Shown one piece after another: positions 10,315 to 21,680 of a stretch of 64,000 nt of DNA. Position 1 is the stretch's first letter, and the number at the start of each line of letters is the position of its first letter. The position numbers and the translations under genes are program-made. The stretch comes from Entamoeba histolytica HM-1:IMSS (lineage: Eukaryota; Evosea; Mastigamoebida; Endamoebidae), in contig NW_001914862.1 of the NCBI RefSeq assembly GCF_000208925.1, forward strand, positions 1 to 64,000, in the 5' to 3' direction. The notes under the pieces are model-generated. The model saw only the letters and a program-made list of their open reading frames with translations, was not told where the DNA came from and ran no database searches.

Positions 10315-11601
10315 ATGAGTAATGATGATTTTCTTAAAAGTATCACTAATGATTTGAATGAACTAGAAACTATTGTTGATAAACAAGAAGAGTCAACTAC
10401 TACTGTTCAACAAAATACTAATTATTCAATGGACAATATATTATCAGAAATAGATAATTTAAAAGGACTAGATTTTGAAGATGGTGAAAATGAATTCTTT
10501 AACATCACAAAAGAGAGCTTAGCAATGGATAGAAAGAACGAATTATCAATGAACGATTTGGTAAATGTTGGAAATGAATTTACAATTGTTCAACCAGGAG
10601 ATGGCAAATTTATTGATGACTTAACTCCAACTCCACAAGACCGTTCAGAAGATATTGGTACTAATGAAAATAATAAGACCAATAATAAAAAAGAATATAC
10701 CCCTTCTTCGTCTCTAAAAACTAATATTTTAAACATTGTTGATGAGTCAAAAGAAAAACAACTTGAAACAATATGGAAATTATTAGAAGAAACTGACCAA
10801 CCATTTAAGAAAGATGTTATTTATATTTCTGATATTCCTATTGAGCCTCCACCTCAAGAACCACAAGAAAGTGTTTTGAATAAAATTAATACAAATATTA
10901 CAAATAGTTTTGCTTCTTTATGGAATACACTTCAATCCTGGAAACCAATAGAAAAAGAACAACCAAAGTCTGAACAAATAATTACTGAAACAAATGAAAA
11001 AGAGCAAAACCAATTAAAAACAGAGACAGTAAATGACCCATTACTAAAAGATATACCTCCTCAAAATATTATTGAAAAAGAAGCTTCTTTAAATACAACC
11101 AATGGAAAGAAGTTTCAACCACCAACAAAACCTCATGAAATTACACCATACGAAAAAGATTTAACAGCACAAGGATACATCTATATTTTAAACATTACTC
11201 AACTCATTGAATTAGTAACTCACCCCTTTAAGTTTCCAGGGTTAATACTCCATGACATTATTTTAAGATTTATACCAGAACAAAACGAATTTTTCTTAAC
11301 CAAAGGCTCTAAATCTGATTTTGATATTCTTCCTAGTTCCTTCTCAAAACCGACTCTTGTTCAAGTTTTTGCTTTGTCTAAAAACTTTTATATAGTTTAC
11401 ATTGCAATATATGACGAATACTATTTAACACCAAACAGTCCAGTAGTTATACCTAATGCCCAAGTTAGGTATGTGACTTATTGTGAATTAAGTAAGTTAA
11501 CGTCAATCACAACTCAATTTGATTCAATTACATCTTATTTATCTAACGTAGATAAAAAAATGGGTGATAGTATTTTAAGTTGGGCAAAAAGTTGGTTCTA
11601 A
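10315..11601 (+). CDS. Unknown protein with disordered N-terminal half and globular C-terminus
   Basis: The frame is open from 10234, but I choose the ATG at 10315 (MSNDDFLKS), because the upstream part is a Lys-rich string that looks like untranslated DNA; this gives 428 residues. Residues 1 to about 270 are acidic and polar with low-complexity Asn, Glu and Pro, plus short amphipathic stretches (SFASLWNTLQSW). From about 290 to the end is a compact, hydrophobic-patterned region that looks like a folded domain and ends in ILSWAKSWF. No motif I can name. No membrane segment or signal peptide. Confidence 0.68.
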   Translation: MSNDDFLKSITNDLNELETIVDKQEESTTTVQQNTNYSMDNILSEIDNLKGLDFEDGENEFFNITKESLAMDRKNELSMNDLVNVGNEFTIVQPGDGKFIDDLTPTPQDRSEDIGTNENNKTNNKKEYTPSSSLKTNILNIVDESKEKQLETIWKLLEETDQPFKKDVIYISDIPIEPPPQEPQESVLNKINTNITNSFASLWNTLQSWKPIEKEQPKSEQIITETNEKEQNQLKTETVNDPLLKDIPPQNIIEKEASLNTTNGKKFQPPTKPHEITPYEKDLTAQGYIYILNITQLIELVTHPFKFPGLILHDIILRFIPEQNEFFLTKGSKSDFDILPSSFSKPTLVQVFALSKNFYIVYIAIYDEYYLTPNSPVVIPNAQVRYVTYCELSKLTSITTQFDSITSYLSNVDKKMGDSILSWAKSWF

Positions 11602-11691
11602 TTGAAACTTTTATTATTAACATTCATTTCTAGTGAATGAAAAAGGTTGGATAAATTACTCAATAAATAAACACTCAACTTCGTTCAAGCA

Positions 11692-12117
11692 TTAACGTCT
11701 TCTATCCCGTGATCTTTCACGAGATCTATCTCGAAGTCGTTCATGACTTCTACTCCGACTTTTGTGACTCCTATTTCTTCGACGTGAATTTCTTCTGCTA
11801 TGTGAGCTATGTCGTCTTCTGTCTGAGTAATTTCTTCCCCTACTCCTTGAACGACTTCTTTCATGGTAATTTGGTAGTTGGTAGAATAATGGAGGTACTT
11901 CTCTGTACGTAGGAATATGATAAACACAAGGAAATTGTGTAGATGAAGGAGGCAATACTTCTGCAGGTTTTCCATAGTTATAGACATAGTTTTGAGGTTC
12001 AGGATATTTTGATGTAATTATTGAAGAGTTAGAAAGTGTTCTCTCACTACCCCTTGTTGAATATGGGTTATAAGAGGTTGAGTAAGTGCTAGTGTATGGG
12101 ATAGGATTATCAGACAT
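11692..12117 (-). CDS. Arg/Ser-rich protein, SR-type splicing-related candidate
   Basis: A 141-residue frame. The first 85 residues are Tyr/Pro/Ser-rich with no RRM. The C-terminal 55 residues are an RS domain of alternating Arg-Ser and Arg-Asp dipeptides (SRSRSRGR ... RDRSRERSRDRRR) that runs to the stop. RS domains mediate contacts among splicing factors and are substrates of SR kinases, so a role near the spliceosome in the nucleus is plausible in an intron-rich genome. Without an RRM it is not a classical SR protein. On the opposite strand the RS codons create shadow frames. Confidence 0.75.
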   Translation of the reverse strand: MSDNPIPYTSTYSTSYNPYSTRGSERTLSNSSIITSKYPEPQNYVYNYGKPAEVLPPSSTQFPCVYHIPTYREVPPLFYQLPNYHERSRSRSRGRNYSDRRRHSSHSRRNSRRRNRSHKSRSRSHERLRDRSRERSRDRRR

Positions 12118-13970
12118 AATTATAAATAAATGATTTTATAGATTTAAATTTTTTCTTTTTTTATTTTGTTATATAAAACAGTAGTTAATTGTTTTATCAT
12201 CTTTAAATTCTTTTTTAAAATTTTTTATTTCACTTTTTATTCAGTTTCTTTAAAACTTAAATTTTTTAGTTCCCTAAATTTTGAATTAATTTCATTATAA
12301 TCTTCCTATTTTTAGTATTGTTTTTATAAACATTTCTGTGATTTTATATTGGATTTATTATTTTATATTATTTTATATTATTCAATAAATTTTTTCATAT
12401 TTCCAAAATCCTTAAAATCCTTAATTGCCTTTTCAATAGGCATCAGAAATACTATTTTTATTTATCAAATTAATTTATTAATTACATTTCACTTCATTTT
12501 CATTTTAACAATAATTATTTTCATATTCCTTCTTTAACAACTGTCTCATCATTAAGTACTAAAAACACAGTATCAAATTGAGAAATTCTAATTATATTAC
12601 TGACTTGTTAAATACAACTATTTTAGTTCATTTCATGATAGTTATTAAATATAAACATTGATAAAGAAGAAAATTCCCATTACAACAATAATTAAATTAA
12701 TTTTAAATTTTTTAACTTATATTGTTCATGAAATCAATCTTATAGTTATAAACTTTATAAATGTTTAATACCTCATTCCTATTTAGTATGTTCAATATTG
12801 CACAATAGTTAATTATCAAAACAATAAATTACTGAAAATGTTTTTTTTTGTACCACAAATATTACTCTTGGTTTTAACCAACTTATTTATAAAAAAATAT
12901 ATTCTTCTATTGACAGCTAGTTAATCCAAAAACTTTTCTTCTTATTTTCTGTAAGAAAATTGATGCCTTGTTATTTCTCTAGTAATAATAGATTCAATCT
13001 TTTTTTCTTATAGAAAGGTTTATTCTTCTATTTTTATATTCTCTACTCTTATAATATTCAGCTATTTATGTTATTGATAAATATTCTTATTTCATTTATG
13101 ATTATTTATTTAGTAATATTTTTAATCCATGGTATTGTAAAATGACTTATCTTAGATCAAATTATAATATTCACTATATCAGTGCTTTATCCTTTGTGTT
13201 ATCTTCAACAACATACATCTAAAGTTTCTAATTTTTTGTAGTAATGTTTTTAGAATATTGTAAAATATTATTGTTATAACACTCTGAAACATTTATTTCT
13301 TATTCAGTAAATGTACGTAGTAATGAATTTTCAAGTAATTTATTTTTGTGTTTGAGAGTAAGATGAGTTACCTCTCAATAGTTTATTTTTTTTTACTAAA
13401 AAAACGTCAAATCAGTAGTTGTGAATTTTCATTTTTAAATTTAGTTTAGATTCGTATATGTATATCTACTTATACATATTTTAATAATTTATTTGTGTCA
13501 TTAATAATTAATATTCTTGTATGATATTTTCAATATAATCAATGAACTATTATGCTATTATAATATATACCATACTTATTATATTGTTTGTTATTCTTTA
13601 TGATTACAGAATATAGTTTTTATGTGAAAATAGTCTTTTAAATAAAAATTTATTTAAATTATTTCGTAAGATAATAAAAATCAATTTTTCGAACCATTAA
13701 ACCAACTAATTCAAAGAATATTCTAAATACATAACAATTAAACGTTCAATAAATTAATCTTTGTTTTTCTTCAGTTATTCAATTATACTTTATACCAAAC
13801 AATATAATAAAAATTCCCAATTATTACTACCAAGTTCAGACAATTTAATTGAAAAAAAAAATAACCAAATCAGTGTGTCACCGTTAAGTGTATTTATGAA
13901 AATTTTATTTTGGTTGTAATGTTTAGATAATAAAATCTTGAATCAAGTGGTATAAGAAAAAAGAACTAAA
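12118..13970. other. Long A+T-rich intergenic region
   Basis: About 1.85 kb between divergent genes. Open frames here are short and of Ile/Phe/Tyr-rich low complexity. Several poly-T runs (near 12841, 13387) and poly-A (13851) occur. I see no coding, tRNA or transposon signal. It should contain both upstream promoters. Confidence 0.5.
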
Positions 13971-15842
13971 ATGAAAAAGTTAAAAATCTCAGAAAAAAAT
14001 AATAAAAAAATGAAGAAACAAAGCATTAAGGTTAGCAAAGAAACTTCAAGAATATTATTACAAAATCAGCCAATTCTCTCTAACATTGAAAAGGCACTTC
14101 AGCTAGAACCTCAAAGTTTAAAATTCGTTCAAAAACAATTTATATGTTATGAACCTGATCCAAAGAAACTAAAAGATGTAATTCCTTTACTAAAAATTGA
14201 ATTAAATAAATATATTGGATTTACTGCTAAATTTCAATTAGAAGGAGAAACTACAGTACAGTCACTTCTCAGTCATTTATTAAGCCTTAGATTTCGTTTC
14301 CCTTCTACGTGTGATTTACGTTTTGTTCTTCTATCAGAAAATAAACGTCAATGCGAATTTTATATTTACGGTTTGTTAAAAGTTTAAATATTCAATATGT
14401 AATGTATTAAAACATGACATAAAAAAAAGAAAATCAAATGTTTAATTGTTGTAGGCACAAAACCAAATTCTATAGAAAAAATTAAACATATGATTGGAAA
14501 AGAATCACCAATCATTTTCGAAGAATACCAACGATTTCATCTCATTCCTTCTTTAGTTCATAAGAATTATTATCAATTATTCAATCTTGTGGATCAATTA
14601 AATTTAACAACAATTCCTCAAGACTTTGAAGAAGGAGTTATTCCAACTGTATATGGAACTAGAGGCTATATGAAAGAATTTAAAAAACAAGTAGATAAAA
14701 TAGAAGTTGCAATGGTAGAAATAATTAAAATAAAAACAAAAACAACAATAGGAATGATAGAAAAGAATTATTTTGATGATAAATTTGATGAGATGGTATC
14801 TAAAACAATGAAAACACCACCAGGGTATTGGTGTATTTTCACTCAAAGTGGAAAAACAATGCATTGTGAATTGCATGTAGAAAAGCAATTCGCTCAACAT
14901 ATTTTTATTAGTCTCACTGGATTTTTTGATGGAATAAAAAAATTAAAAGTTAAATCAAATCTAAATGGAGACGATGTATTAATTTATAACAAATATTTTA
15001 CTACTTTCCCAGCTCCTATGAACTGTTATTTTGAAAAAGTAAAGACTCCTAAAACTAACAGTTATGATATTTTCGCTATAATCACAATTAACAAAGATAT
15101 TAATCCAACTGTAACAGATGATTGGGAAAAAAAAATTAATGAATATGTAGAACACATCAAGTTTAAAACTGATGATGAACAACCTCCAAAACCTCTTAAC
15201 TCTGAAAAAAGCAAAGTACGAAAAAGTTTTATTTTAGTTCAACCACCCGTTTTACAAGACAAAACCCCAATAAAAACAACTGGTTTAAAAGAAGAAAGTC
15301 AAGTATGTACTGAACAAAAATCCTATAATAAACAACCATTAACCCAATCTCAACCTTCTGTTATACAACCAACGGCTACACCAAAACCAAAAGAAGAAAC
15401 CCAACAAGACAAGAAAGAAGAACACTTTGAAATATCTACAATGGAAACTCCAAAAGTTAACTCTGATTCAAAAATCTTAGCTACATTATGTGAACAAGGA
15501 AATACAAACCAATTTATTCCTAGAAGACCAGCAATGGCGAACTCAAATAGAAAACCCCCATCAAGAAATTTACTTGAAAAACATAAGAAAATGAGAATTG
15601 AAACTAATGCTAAAGATGAAAAATCATCTACTTCCAATAAACTTAGTAGTAATGAAAAAAAAGAAACAAAAACAATACCTAAAATGCCTGTTGGAGGAGG
15701 GGCTGTTCCTGTTGTTAGCTTAGCTGATTTACAAAAGAAAACATTAAAAACAAATAAAGGAGTCTCACCAAAAAGTAAAGTAAATTCACCAAAACAAGAA
15801 ACTGAACTTGAAAAAGTATTAAAGGCACACCAACACAAATAA
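13971..15842 (+). CDS. Unknown 595-residue protein, two exons, disordered C-terminus
   Basis: Exons 13971-14370 and 14455-15842 join across an 84-base GTTTGT...TGTAG intron in phase 1 (TAC G|GC ACA). Without splicing, the first frame ends within the intron. The N-terminus is Lys-rich (possible nuclear localisation). Residues about 30-380 look folded, with alternating hydrophobic strands and a tract GYWCIFTQSGKTMHCELHVE. From about 385 on it is Lys/Pro/Thr/Gln-rich and likely disordered, ending in repeated SPKSKVNSPK. I recognise no family. Confidence 0.75.
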
Positions 15843-17136
15843 CAAAATTTTTTTTAATATATTAAAAATTAGAGTTACTGATTGATTTATTATTAAAATT
15901 TTAATTATTAAAATTCTTCTTTCAATAAATACTCTCTTTCCATTGTCTCTACTAATTAAAAAATAATTCTTCTTGATTAATGAAAATTATTAAAATAATA
16001 TTTTATTCTGATCGTATAATAGTTTTTCATTCCATTGAGTGTTGTTTTTTATAACATTCATTTTTAGTTTATGTGTTGGCTTATATTCTTCATCTACTTT
16101 TAGTTAAAAATACTTTTAAAAATATGCTTCTCTTTTTTACTTTCATCCAAACATTTAATTATTTAAATGTTGTAATAAGATGTGTATTATTGTTTATAGA
16201 AATTTCATAATTCCTTAAACTTTATTTTAGTTCATATTAAAATACAATAAACCAGATTATTTTTAAATTATTAATCATTTAATCCTTAATAAATACTATT
16301 GTTTATTTTCATTCCTTCAATTATTGATATTTATCTTTAAAAATATCCATATATAAAACATATTACACTTTTTCTTTTCTTCCACTCATTTTTCTATTTA
16401 CAAGACTTTTTTATCTATTGTTAATATTCATATTTTTATTGTTTTATATCCAACATTCTTTTTTTTTTCAATTTTTAAGTACTTCTATTCATATTCTTTC
16501 TTCTGTTTTGTCTATATCTTAGTTAGTCTTATCAAAGTTTCTAATTCTGTCACACCATTTCTCATCATTGTTTATTTAGTATAATAACTTTATTAATAGC
16601 ACATTCTTTATTTTATTTGGATGTCTTTAAGAATTATTATCTTTTTATTATTATCCCTCTGTATTGTTATAATACACTTTTAATAGAAAGAATATAAAAA
16701 TAATTTAAAGAAGAATAATAAGTAATGTAATAAAATTAACAATAAACAATATGGATTAATTAACTTATTATTTATATCTCTAATTTATTCTTTTTCATAT
16801 TAATATAAATATAGTAAAGCCTCATTGATATTTTATTTAATTCTATAAAACAATAATTTAAATAAAATTATGACTGATAAAAAGAAAAAAATCAAACAAA
16901 TATTAAAATAATCAAGTCAAGCAAATGAATCTCTATTGACTTTTTGAAAAACTATGTTAATAACAAACATTAAAAACAAAAATAATTAAAATTTTTCTTT
17001 ATATTTTGTTATTGAGATTGAATCTTTTCATAAAATAATTATAATAAACTAATAAAAATAATAATAAAATATAAAAAAAAAAAGAATTTTAAATAGTAAA
17101 ACCTAAAAACAAACTGATAAAAATCAGTATCATTTA
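15843..17136. other. A+T-rich intergenic region
   Basis: About 1.3 kb, largely pyrimidine-rich on the + strand up to 16680 and then A-rich. No open frame with protein-like composition, no RNA gene that I can support. The final part should hold the eS30 promoter. Confidence 0.5.
17113..17128 (+). other. Perfect 6-bp hairpin just upstream of the eS30 start codon
   Basis: The arms ACTGAT (17113-17118) and ATCAGT (17123-17128) are exact reverse complements around an AAAA loop, ending 8 bases before the ATG. It could be part of the very short 5' leader typical of Entamoeba or of the initiator region. Chance cannot be excluded. Confidence 0.4.
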
Positions 17137-17331
17137 ATGGGAAAGGTCCACGGAGGTTTAACAAGAGCTGGTAAAGTCAGAAATCAAACTAAGAAACCAG
17201 AAAAGGTAGATACTGGAAAGAAAAAATTCCCATCAGGAAGAGCTTATCTCAGATACCTTTATAGTAAGAGAATGGTTATGTTAAACGGTGATAATAAGAA
17301 GTATAAGTTTAACCCACAAAGAATTAATTAA
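17137..17331 (+). CDS. RPS30: 40S ribosomal protein eS30
   Basis: A 64-residue intronless gene. It starts [20 protein letters not shown], the hallmark of eS30, and continues with the Lys/Arg-rich body and a [10 protein letters not shown] segment. eS30 sits on the 40S head-shoulder near the decoding site. In animals the protein is made as a fusion behind a ubiquitin-like domain (FAU); here the gene begins directly at the ribosomal part. Codon use is richer in C-ending and favoured codons than in the neighbours, as in other highly expressed genes in the window. Confidence 0.95.
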   Translation: MGKVHGGLTRAGKVRNQTKKPEKVDTGKKKFPSGRAYLRYLYSKRMVMLNGDNKKYKFNPQRIN

Positions 17332-17447
17332 AATGATACTTGGATAATAGGTTATTACCTTTTATTTTTATATTTTATTTAGTTTAGAAAAAATAAATAA
17401 ACTTTATTAGAAATGATAAAATTAATTGAATTATACACCAAAATGTG

Positions 17448-18106
17448 TTACGCAATATTACACATTCTCTTTTCTTGTGGAACATATGATTGAATAAATC
17501 GGGATTGGAGCACATTAATTGCTCCACTCCTTTTGCGTCTAACTAATTTCATTGCCTCAGTATTTTCCATTCCTAATTCAATTAAAGCAATTGCAACAAG
17601 TGTTGGTGCCCTAAGAATAAGTGAGTCTTATACAAAAGCAATACCTATAAAAATACAGAAAAAACAAACCTTCCAATGCCTGAAAGACAATGAACGCCTA
17701 GAGTGATGCCAAGAGGATTTTGGTCATTAGGAAAAATAGCATGAACAATTCTCATAAAATCTGAAATAATACGTGATGAAGGACATCCTTCATCTTGATA
17801 AACCAATTCATGAATAGCAATTTTGTTATTTATTAATTTTTTTTTATCATAAGAAGGATGACAACATCGAACAACATCAGTTACATTATATCTCTTTAGC
17901 TCTGAAATATAATTATCAACATTATCATCTGTTGGTGAATCAAAAATTAAGAATTTAAGTCCATTATATTCAACTAACGATGCAGGATTACTTAATTTTG
18001 ATACATGAATTGTTTGAAAAGGTATTTCTGTTTGTGTGTTTCTATTTGTTTGGTTAAAAGAAGATTGTTTTTCAGTGCCAGCAATAATAGACATTAATAA
18101 TACCAT
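17448..18106 (-). CDS. PRL-type (PTP4A) protein tyrosine phosphatase, prenylated
   Basis: Exons 18106-17670 and 17610-17448 join across a 59-base GTTTGT...TTAG intron in the middle of the active-site loop (GIGR|APT), giving up to 199 residues; the second Met (residue 5, MSIIAGTEK) may be the true start. The catalytic loop is H139-C140-LSGIG-R146, and the acid loop DEGCPS carries D105, the same order as PRL phosphatases. The helix after the loop (LIELGMENTEAMKLVRRKRSGAIN) fits the family. The last four residues, CNIA, form a CaaX box, as in PRLs, so farnesylation and membrane association are expected. The splice is required for a complete catalytic domain. Confidence 0.9.
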
Positions 18107-18232
18107 TTTTAAGTTTTTTTTAATTTTAATTTTTAATTTGAATATAATTAATGTTACATAGTTAATGTTCTATCCATAACACTCTCTCTTTATGTTTTGG
18201 TAATTAACACAAAAAGAATCTTAAAAATTAAA

Positions 18233-18892
18233 ATGAATGCAACTTCTATTGCTGAAAAAGAAAAACAAATAGGAAACGAATTATATCAAAAAAGAAAGTT
18301 TGAAGAAGCTATTCTTCATTATAATATTGCTATAGAAAATGAACCAGAAAACCATATTTATTATTCAAATAAAAGTGCATGTTTAGTTATGACTAAAAAA
18401 TTTCAAGAGGCTTTAACGTCAATTCAAAAATGTCTTGAAATTAAACCGGATTTTACAAAAGGAATTATTAGATTAGCCACAATCTATGAAGAATTAAAAC
18501 AACCACAAGAAGCAATCAACTCTTATCAACAAGTCCTTCAAATAGAACCAAATAATGAGATTGCTTTTAAAAGACTTGATGAATTACTTCGAGATGAAAA
18601 GAAAGTAGGAGAGTGGTATAAAAAGATTACTGAAATAAATAACCCTTTTGAAGAAGATAAGAATGAATTATTAACCAACATAAATGAATTAAATAATAAT
18701 AAAAATTGGGAAAGAATCATTTGTTTAAAAGATGAAATTGAAAATGAACTTGATGTCATTAAAAAAGCAAAAGAATTATTGCTTTTAGCAAAAGCAATGA
18801 AAGAACTTAAGATGGAATACAGAAGTATATTAAAACAAAGCATTGAATTATATCCATTTGAAGAAACACTATCTTTATTACAAAGTGCATAA
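18233..18892 (+). CDS. TPR protein, Hsp90/Hsp70 co-chaperone-like
   Basis: I choose the ATG at 18233 (MNATSIAEKEK) since the upstream in-frame Met is in a Lys/Ile-rich leader; length 219. Residues about 1-115 contain three tetratricopeptide repeats in the Hop/STI1 arrangement: KEKQIGNELYQKRKFEEAI, then NKSACLVMTKKFQEALTS, then LATIYEELKQPQEAINSY. The Lys/Asn pattern resembles the carboxylate clamp that binds the EEVD tails of Hsp70/Hsp90 (inference). The second half is helical and charged, with no known domain. Not long enough for full Hop; could equally be an SGT-like adaptor. Confidence 0.8.
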   Translation: MNATSIAEKEKQIGNELYQKRKFEEAILHYNIAIENEPENHIYYSNKSACLVMTKKFQEALTSIQKCLEIKPDFTKGIIRLATIYEELKQPQEAINSYQQVLQIEPNNEIAFKRLDELLRDEKKVGEWYKKITEINNPFEEDKNELLTNINELNNNKNWERIICLKDEIENELDVIKKAKELLLLAKAMKELKMEYRSILKQSIELYPFEETLSLLQSA

Positions 18893-18982
18893 TTAAGTTA
18901 TTTTTTTAGTTTTAGAAGTTTGTAACAAAAAATTTAACTCAATAGAGAACTGAACTTCTTTTAAATTTAGAAAAGTAAAATA

Positions 18983-19994
18983 ATGGAACCAATTGAGGTA
19001 CTTGCATATTCTATTGATGAAGAAGGAAAAACAATTGGATTAGGAACATCATATGGGTTTGTCGTGTATGGGTTTGAAAAAAAAGACCCATACGTTAGAT
19101 TCAAAAAAATTTTAGGTCATGGAATTGGATTAATTAGTGTATATAAATCAAGTAACATTGTTGCTTATGTTGGAGGTGGAAAAAATCCTTATTCTAAGTT
19201 AAATGATGTAGAGGTATGGGATGATAGAACTTCTTCAATTGTATTTAAAAAAAAATTTGAATCAGATATTTGTGGTATTTCATTAAAAAAGAATTTTTTT
19301 ATCGTTGCATTAAAAAATGTAATGTATGTATACAAACTAAGTACTGGATTTTGTACTACAATCCTCACTTCACCTAACTTAGATGGAATATTTGCTTATT
19401 ATGAAAAAACTGAACTTCTTCTAACTTTAAGTGAAGAGTCTGGATGTATCAATATGTATTGTCTTAAAAGTGGATCACCTGAAATTGAAACAATTCAGAC
19501 TAATATTAAATGTTTCAAATATCCAATTAGCAATATTTCTATTGATCCAAGTGGAAAATTTGCAGTTGTTTTTTGTATAAAAACACAATATTTTCATTTT
19601 ATTGACTTACAAACAAAACAAATATATTACAAAATATCTAACCAAGGTACCACAATTAAAAAACAACCATTTATACTATTATCACCTGCAATTCTTGTGG
19701 CAGTAACAGGTGGTTGTGCTACTTTCTATGATATTCTTAAAAACAAAAAAAATAAGTTTTATATTATGAAACTTGATAAAGCAGCACCTCCTGCCATTGC
19801 ATTCCTTACAACTTGGCAACAAGGTGGACCAAAACTACATAGTTTGTTTTTTCTATTCATCCTATTTTTTGAATTTTTTATTAATCATTTTTCTAGTAAT
19901 TGATAAAAATGGAAAGGTTAATATCTATGAAGTACTGGTTAATCCAGATCTTGAAGTATCAACAACCAATATTCTTACAAAAGCTTTATTATAA
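18983..19994 (+). CDS. PROPPIN-like WD40 protein (Atg18/WIPI family), two exons
   Basis: Exons 18983-19841 and 19897-19994 (55-base GTTTGT...CTAG intron, phase 1) give 318 residues. The sequence VGGGKNPYSKLNDVEVWDD, then the SDICGISLKKNFFIVAL and NVMYVYKL segments, matches blades 2-3 of WIPI/Atg18 proteins. These bind PI3P/PI(3,5)P2 on autophagosomal and endosomal membranes through an F/LRRG motif. Here the equivalent position reads KISNQG, with no arginine pair, so lipid binding by the usual mode looks lost. The spliced C-terminus supplies the final strand (IIDKNGKVNIYEV). Upstream, GAACTGAACT and TTTAAATT fit an Entamoeba core promoter. Confidence 0.8.
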
Positions 19995-20164
19995 TAATCA
20001 TTCGTTTCATCTTTTCACTTTTCTTAAGAACTTTTAAATAAAAATATGAAACATATATTTAAAAGATTAAATTTTATAAAAAATAATTTAATTAATAAAA
20101 AAAAAATATTATAAATAAAATAAAAGTAAAAACCCTTTCAGAAAAAAAGATTGAATAGTTCACA

Positions 20165-20785
20165 ATGGCTGAAGCTGTAGCCCAACCAGTTGAAACTGTT
20201 GCACACACTTTTGCACCAAAACTTTTCAACAAATGGAGTTATGATGTTACTGTTAGTGATATTTCACTCAAAGAACTTCTTGCAATTAACAGTAAACTTA
20301 AGTATCAAGTTTTCCTTCCACATACAGCTGGAAGATATCAAATTAAGCCATTCAGAAAGATTCAATGCCCAATTGTTGAAAGATTAGTTTGCTGTATGAT
20401 GCAACATGGAAAGAACTCAGGAAAGAAACTTCTTGCTATGAGAGTTGTTGAAGAATCCTTTGAAATTATTCATTTATTAACTGAAAAGAACCCAATTCAA
20501 GTATTAGTTGATGCTATCATTAATGCATCACCAAGAGAAGATTCAACTCGTGTTGGAACAGGAGGAAATGCTAAGAGACAAGCTGTTGATGTTTCACCAT
20601 TAAGAAGAATCAACCAAGCCCTCTATTTAATGACTATGGGATGCAGAAGTGCAGCATTCAGAAACTCTAAAACTCTTGCCGAATGTCTTGCTGATGAAAT
20701 TGTCAATGCATCTAAATCTAATACTGCTTCATTTGCCATTAAGAAGAAGGAAGATATGGAACGTGTTGCTAAATCTAACAGATAA
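20165..20785 (+). CDS. RPS5: 40S ribosomal protein uS7 (RPS5)
   Basis: A 206-residue intronless gene. It has the eukaryotic uS7 body: the [19 protein letters not shown] stretch, then [43 protein letters not shown] and the highly conserved [16 protein letters not shown] and GCRSAAFRN, ending with the [16 protein letters not shown] tail. uS7 organises the head of the 40S subunit and contacts E-site tRNA. Codon choice is strongly biased like the other ribosomal genes here. Preceded by a very A-rich leader. Confidence 0.97.
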
Positions 20786-20919
20786 ATTTTTGAAATTAAT
20801 AAATGGTTGTTGAAGAATTCTTTTTTGTTATTTTTATAATTGTTTTTTAACTTTTATTTTTAATTATTTCAATCAAACTATTTTTTACATAATCATTGAT
20901 TAAACTTTATCATCATAAG

Positions 20920-21582
20920 ATGGAAAATTATATTATTGAATATCTAATGAGAGAAGTTGATGACATAAAAGAATTAAACCCCATTCAAATAATAAAAAGA
21001 GAATATAAAATAGCAAAAGTTATGATGAATGAAAGAAGGAAAAATAAGTTAGAATGTTGTCAAGCTGGGAATAATGGATTGTTAGTTTTTGGTTATTGTA
21101 CGTGTAAAGACACTGAGTTATTAGTTCTTTATAATAAAACAATAATTAAATTAAAGATTCCTATTGGAATTGGAGAATTTTCTCGGTTTGTTCAAGTAAA
21201 AGAGAGAGGAATTCTTACTATTGAATTAAGAAAAAAGGATATTCTGATTGTCGGAATCCAAAATATTTGTTTGGAACGATATTGGGGAATATCTTTTGCT
21301 AATTGGATTTCAGGAAGAATAGAAATTCATTTTGCCAATAGGGTACTAGAAGATTGTTGGATTTCTTTATGGCTACGGTCAATTGATAATGAATTATTAT
21401 TTATTAAGAAAAAAAGAATGATGGTTGGTGTTAAAGTTTCTTGTTTTGATGGTAAAACTTTAAAGAAAGGAATGTACTGTCTTCGTCTTCATGTTAAACA
21501 GTTTTTTGAAACTGAATTGGTTAAAGAAATTTATATCAATTCACCATACATTTCTTCATATGATGTTGTTGTTAATAATTAA
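20920..21582 (+). CDS. Unknown 220-residue protein
   Basis: Open from 20896, but ATG at 20920 (MENYIIEYLMREVDD) is the likely start. Beta-rich, hydrophobic-alternating pattern through most of the chain (for example IIKLKIPIGIGEFSRFVQV, then GMYCLRLHVKQFFE), no signal peptide or membrane span. Several Cys are present but not in a zinc-finger spacing. Codon use is normal for the window. I do not recognise the family; a beta-sandwich or adaptor-like fold is possible but is only a guess. Confidence 0.65.
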   Translation: MENYIIEYLMREVDDIKELNPIQIIKREYKIAKVMMNERRKNKLECCQAGNNGLLVFGYCTCKDTELLVLYNKTIIKLKIPIGIGEFSRFVQVKERGILTIELRKKDILIVGIQNICLERYWGISFANWISGRIEIHFANRVLEDCWISLWLRSIDNELLFIKKKRMMVGVKVSCFDGKTLKKGMYCLRLHVKQFFETELVKEIYINSPYISSYDVVVNN

Positions 21583-21680
21583 CTTCTTGTGTTATATATA
21601 ACCATAAAGAATTAAAAAATTAAAAAAGGGTTTTTTAAATAAAAAGTTTAAAAAAGAAAAAGGAAAAAGGTTATTTAGTC

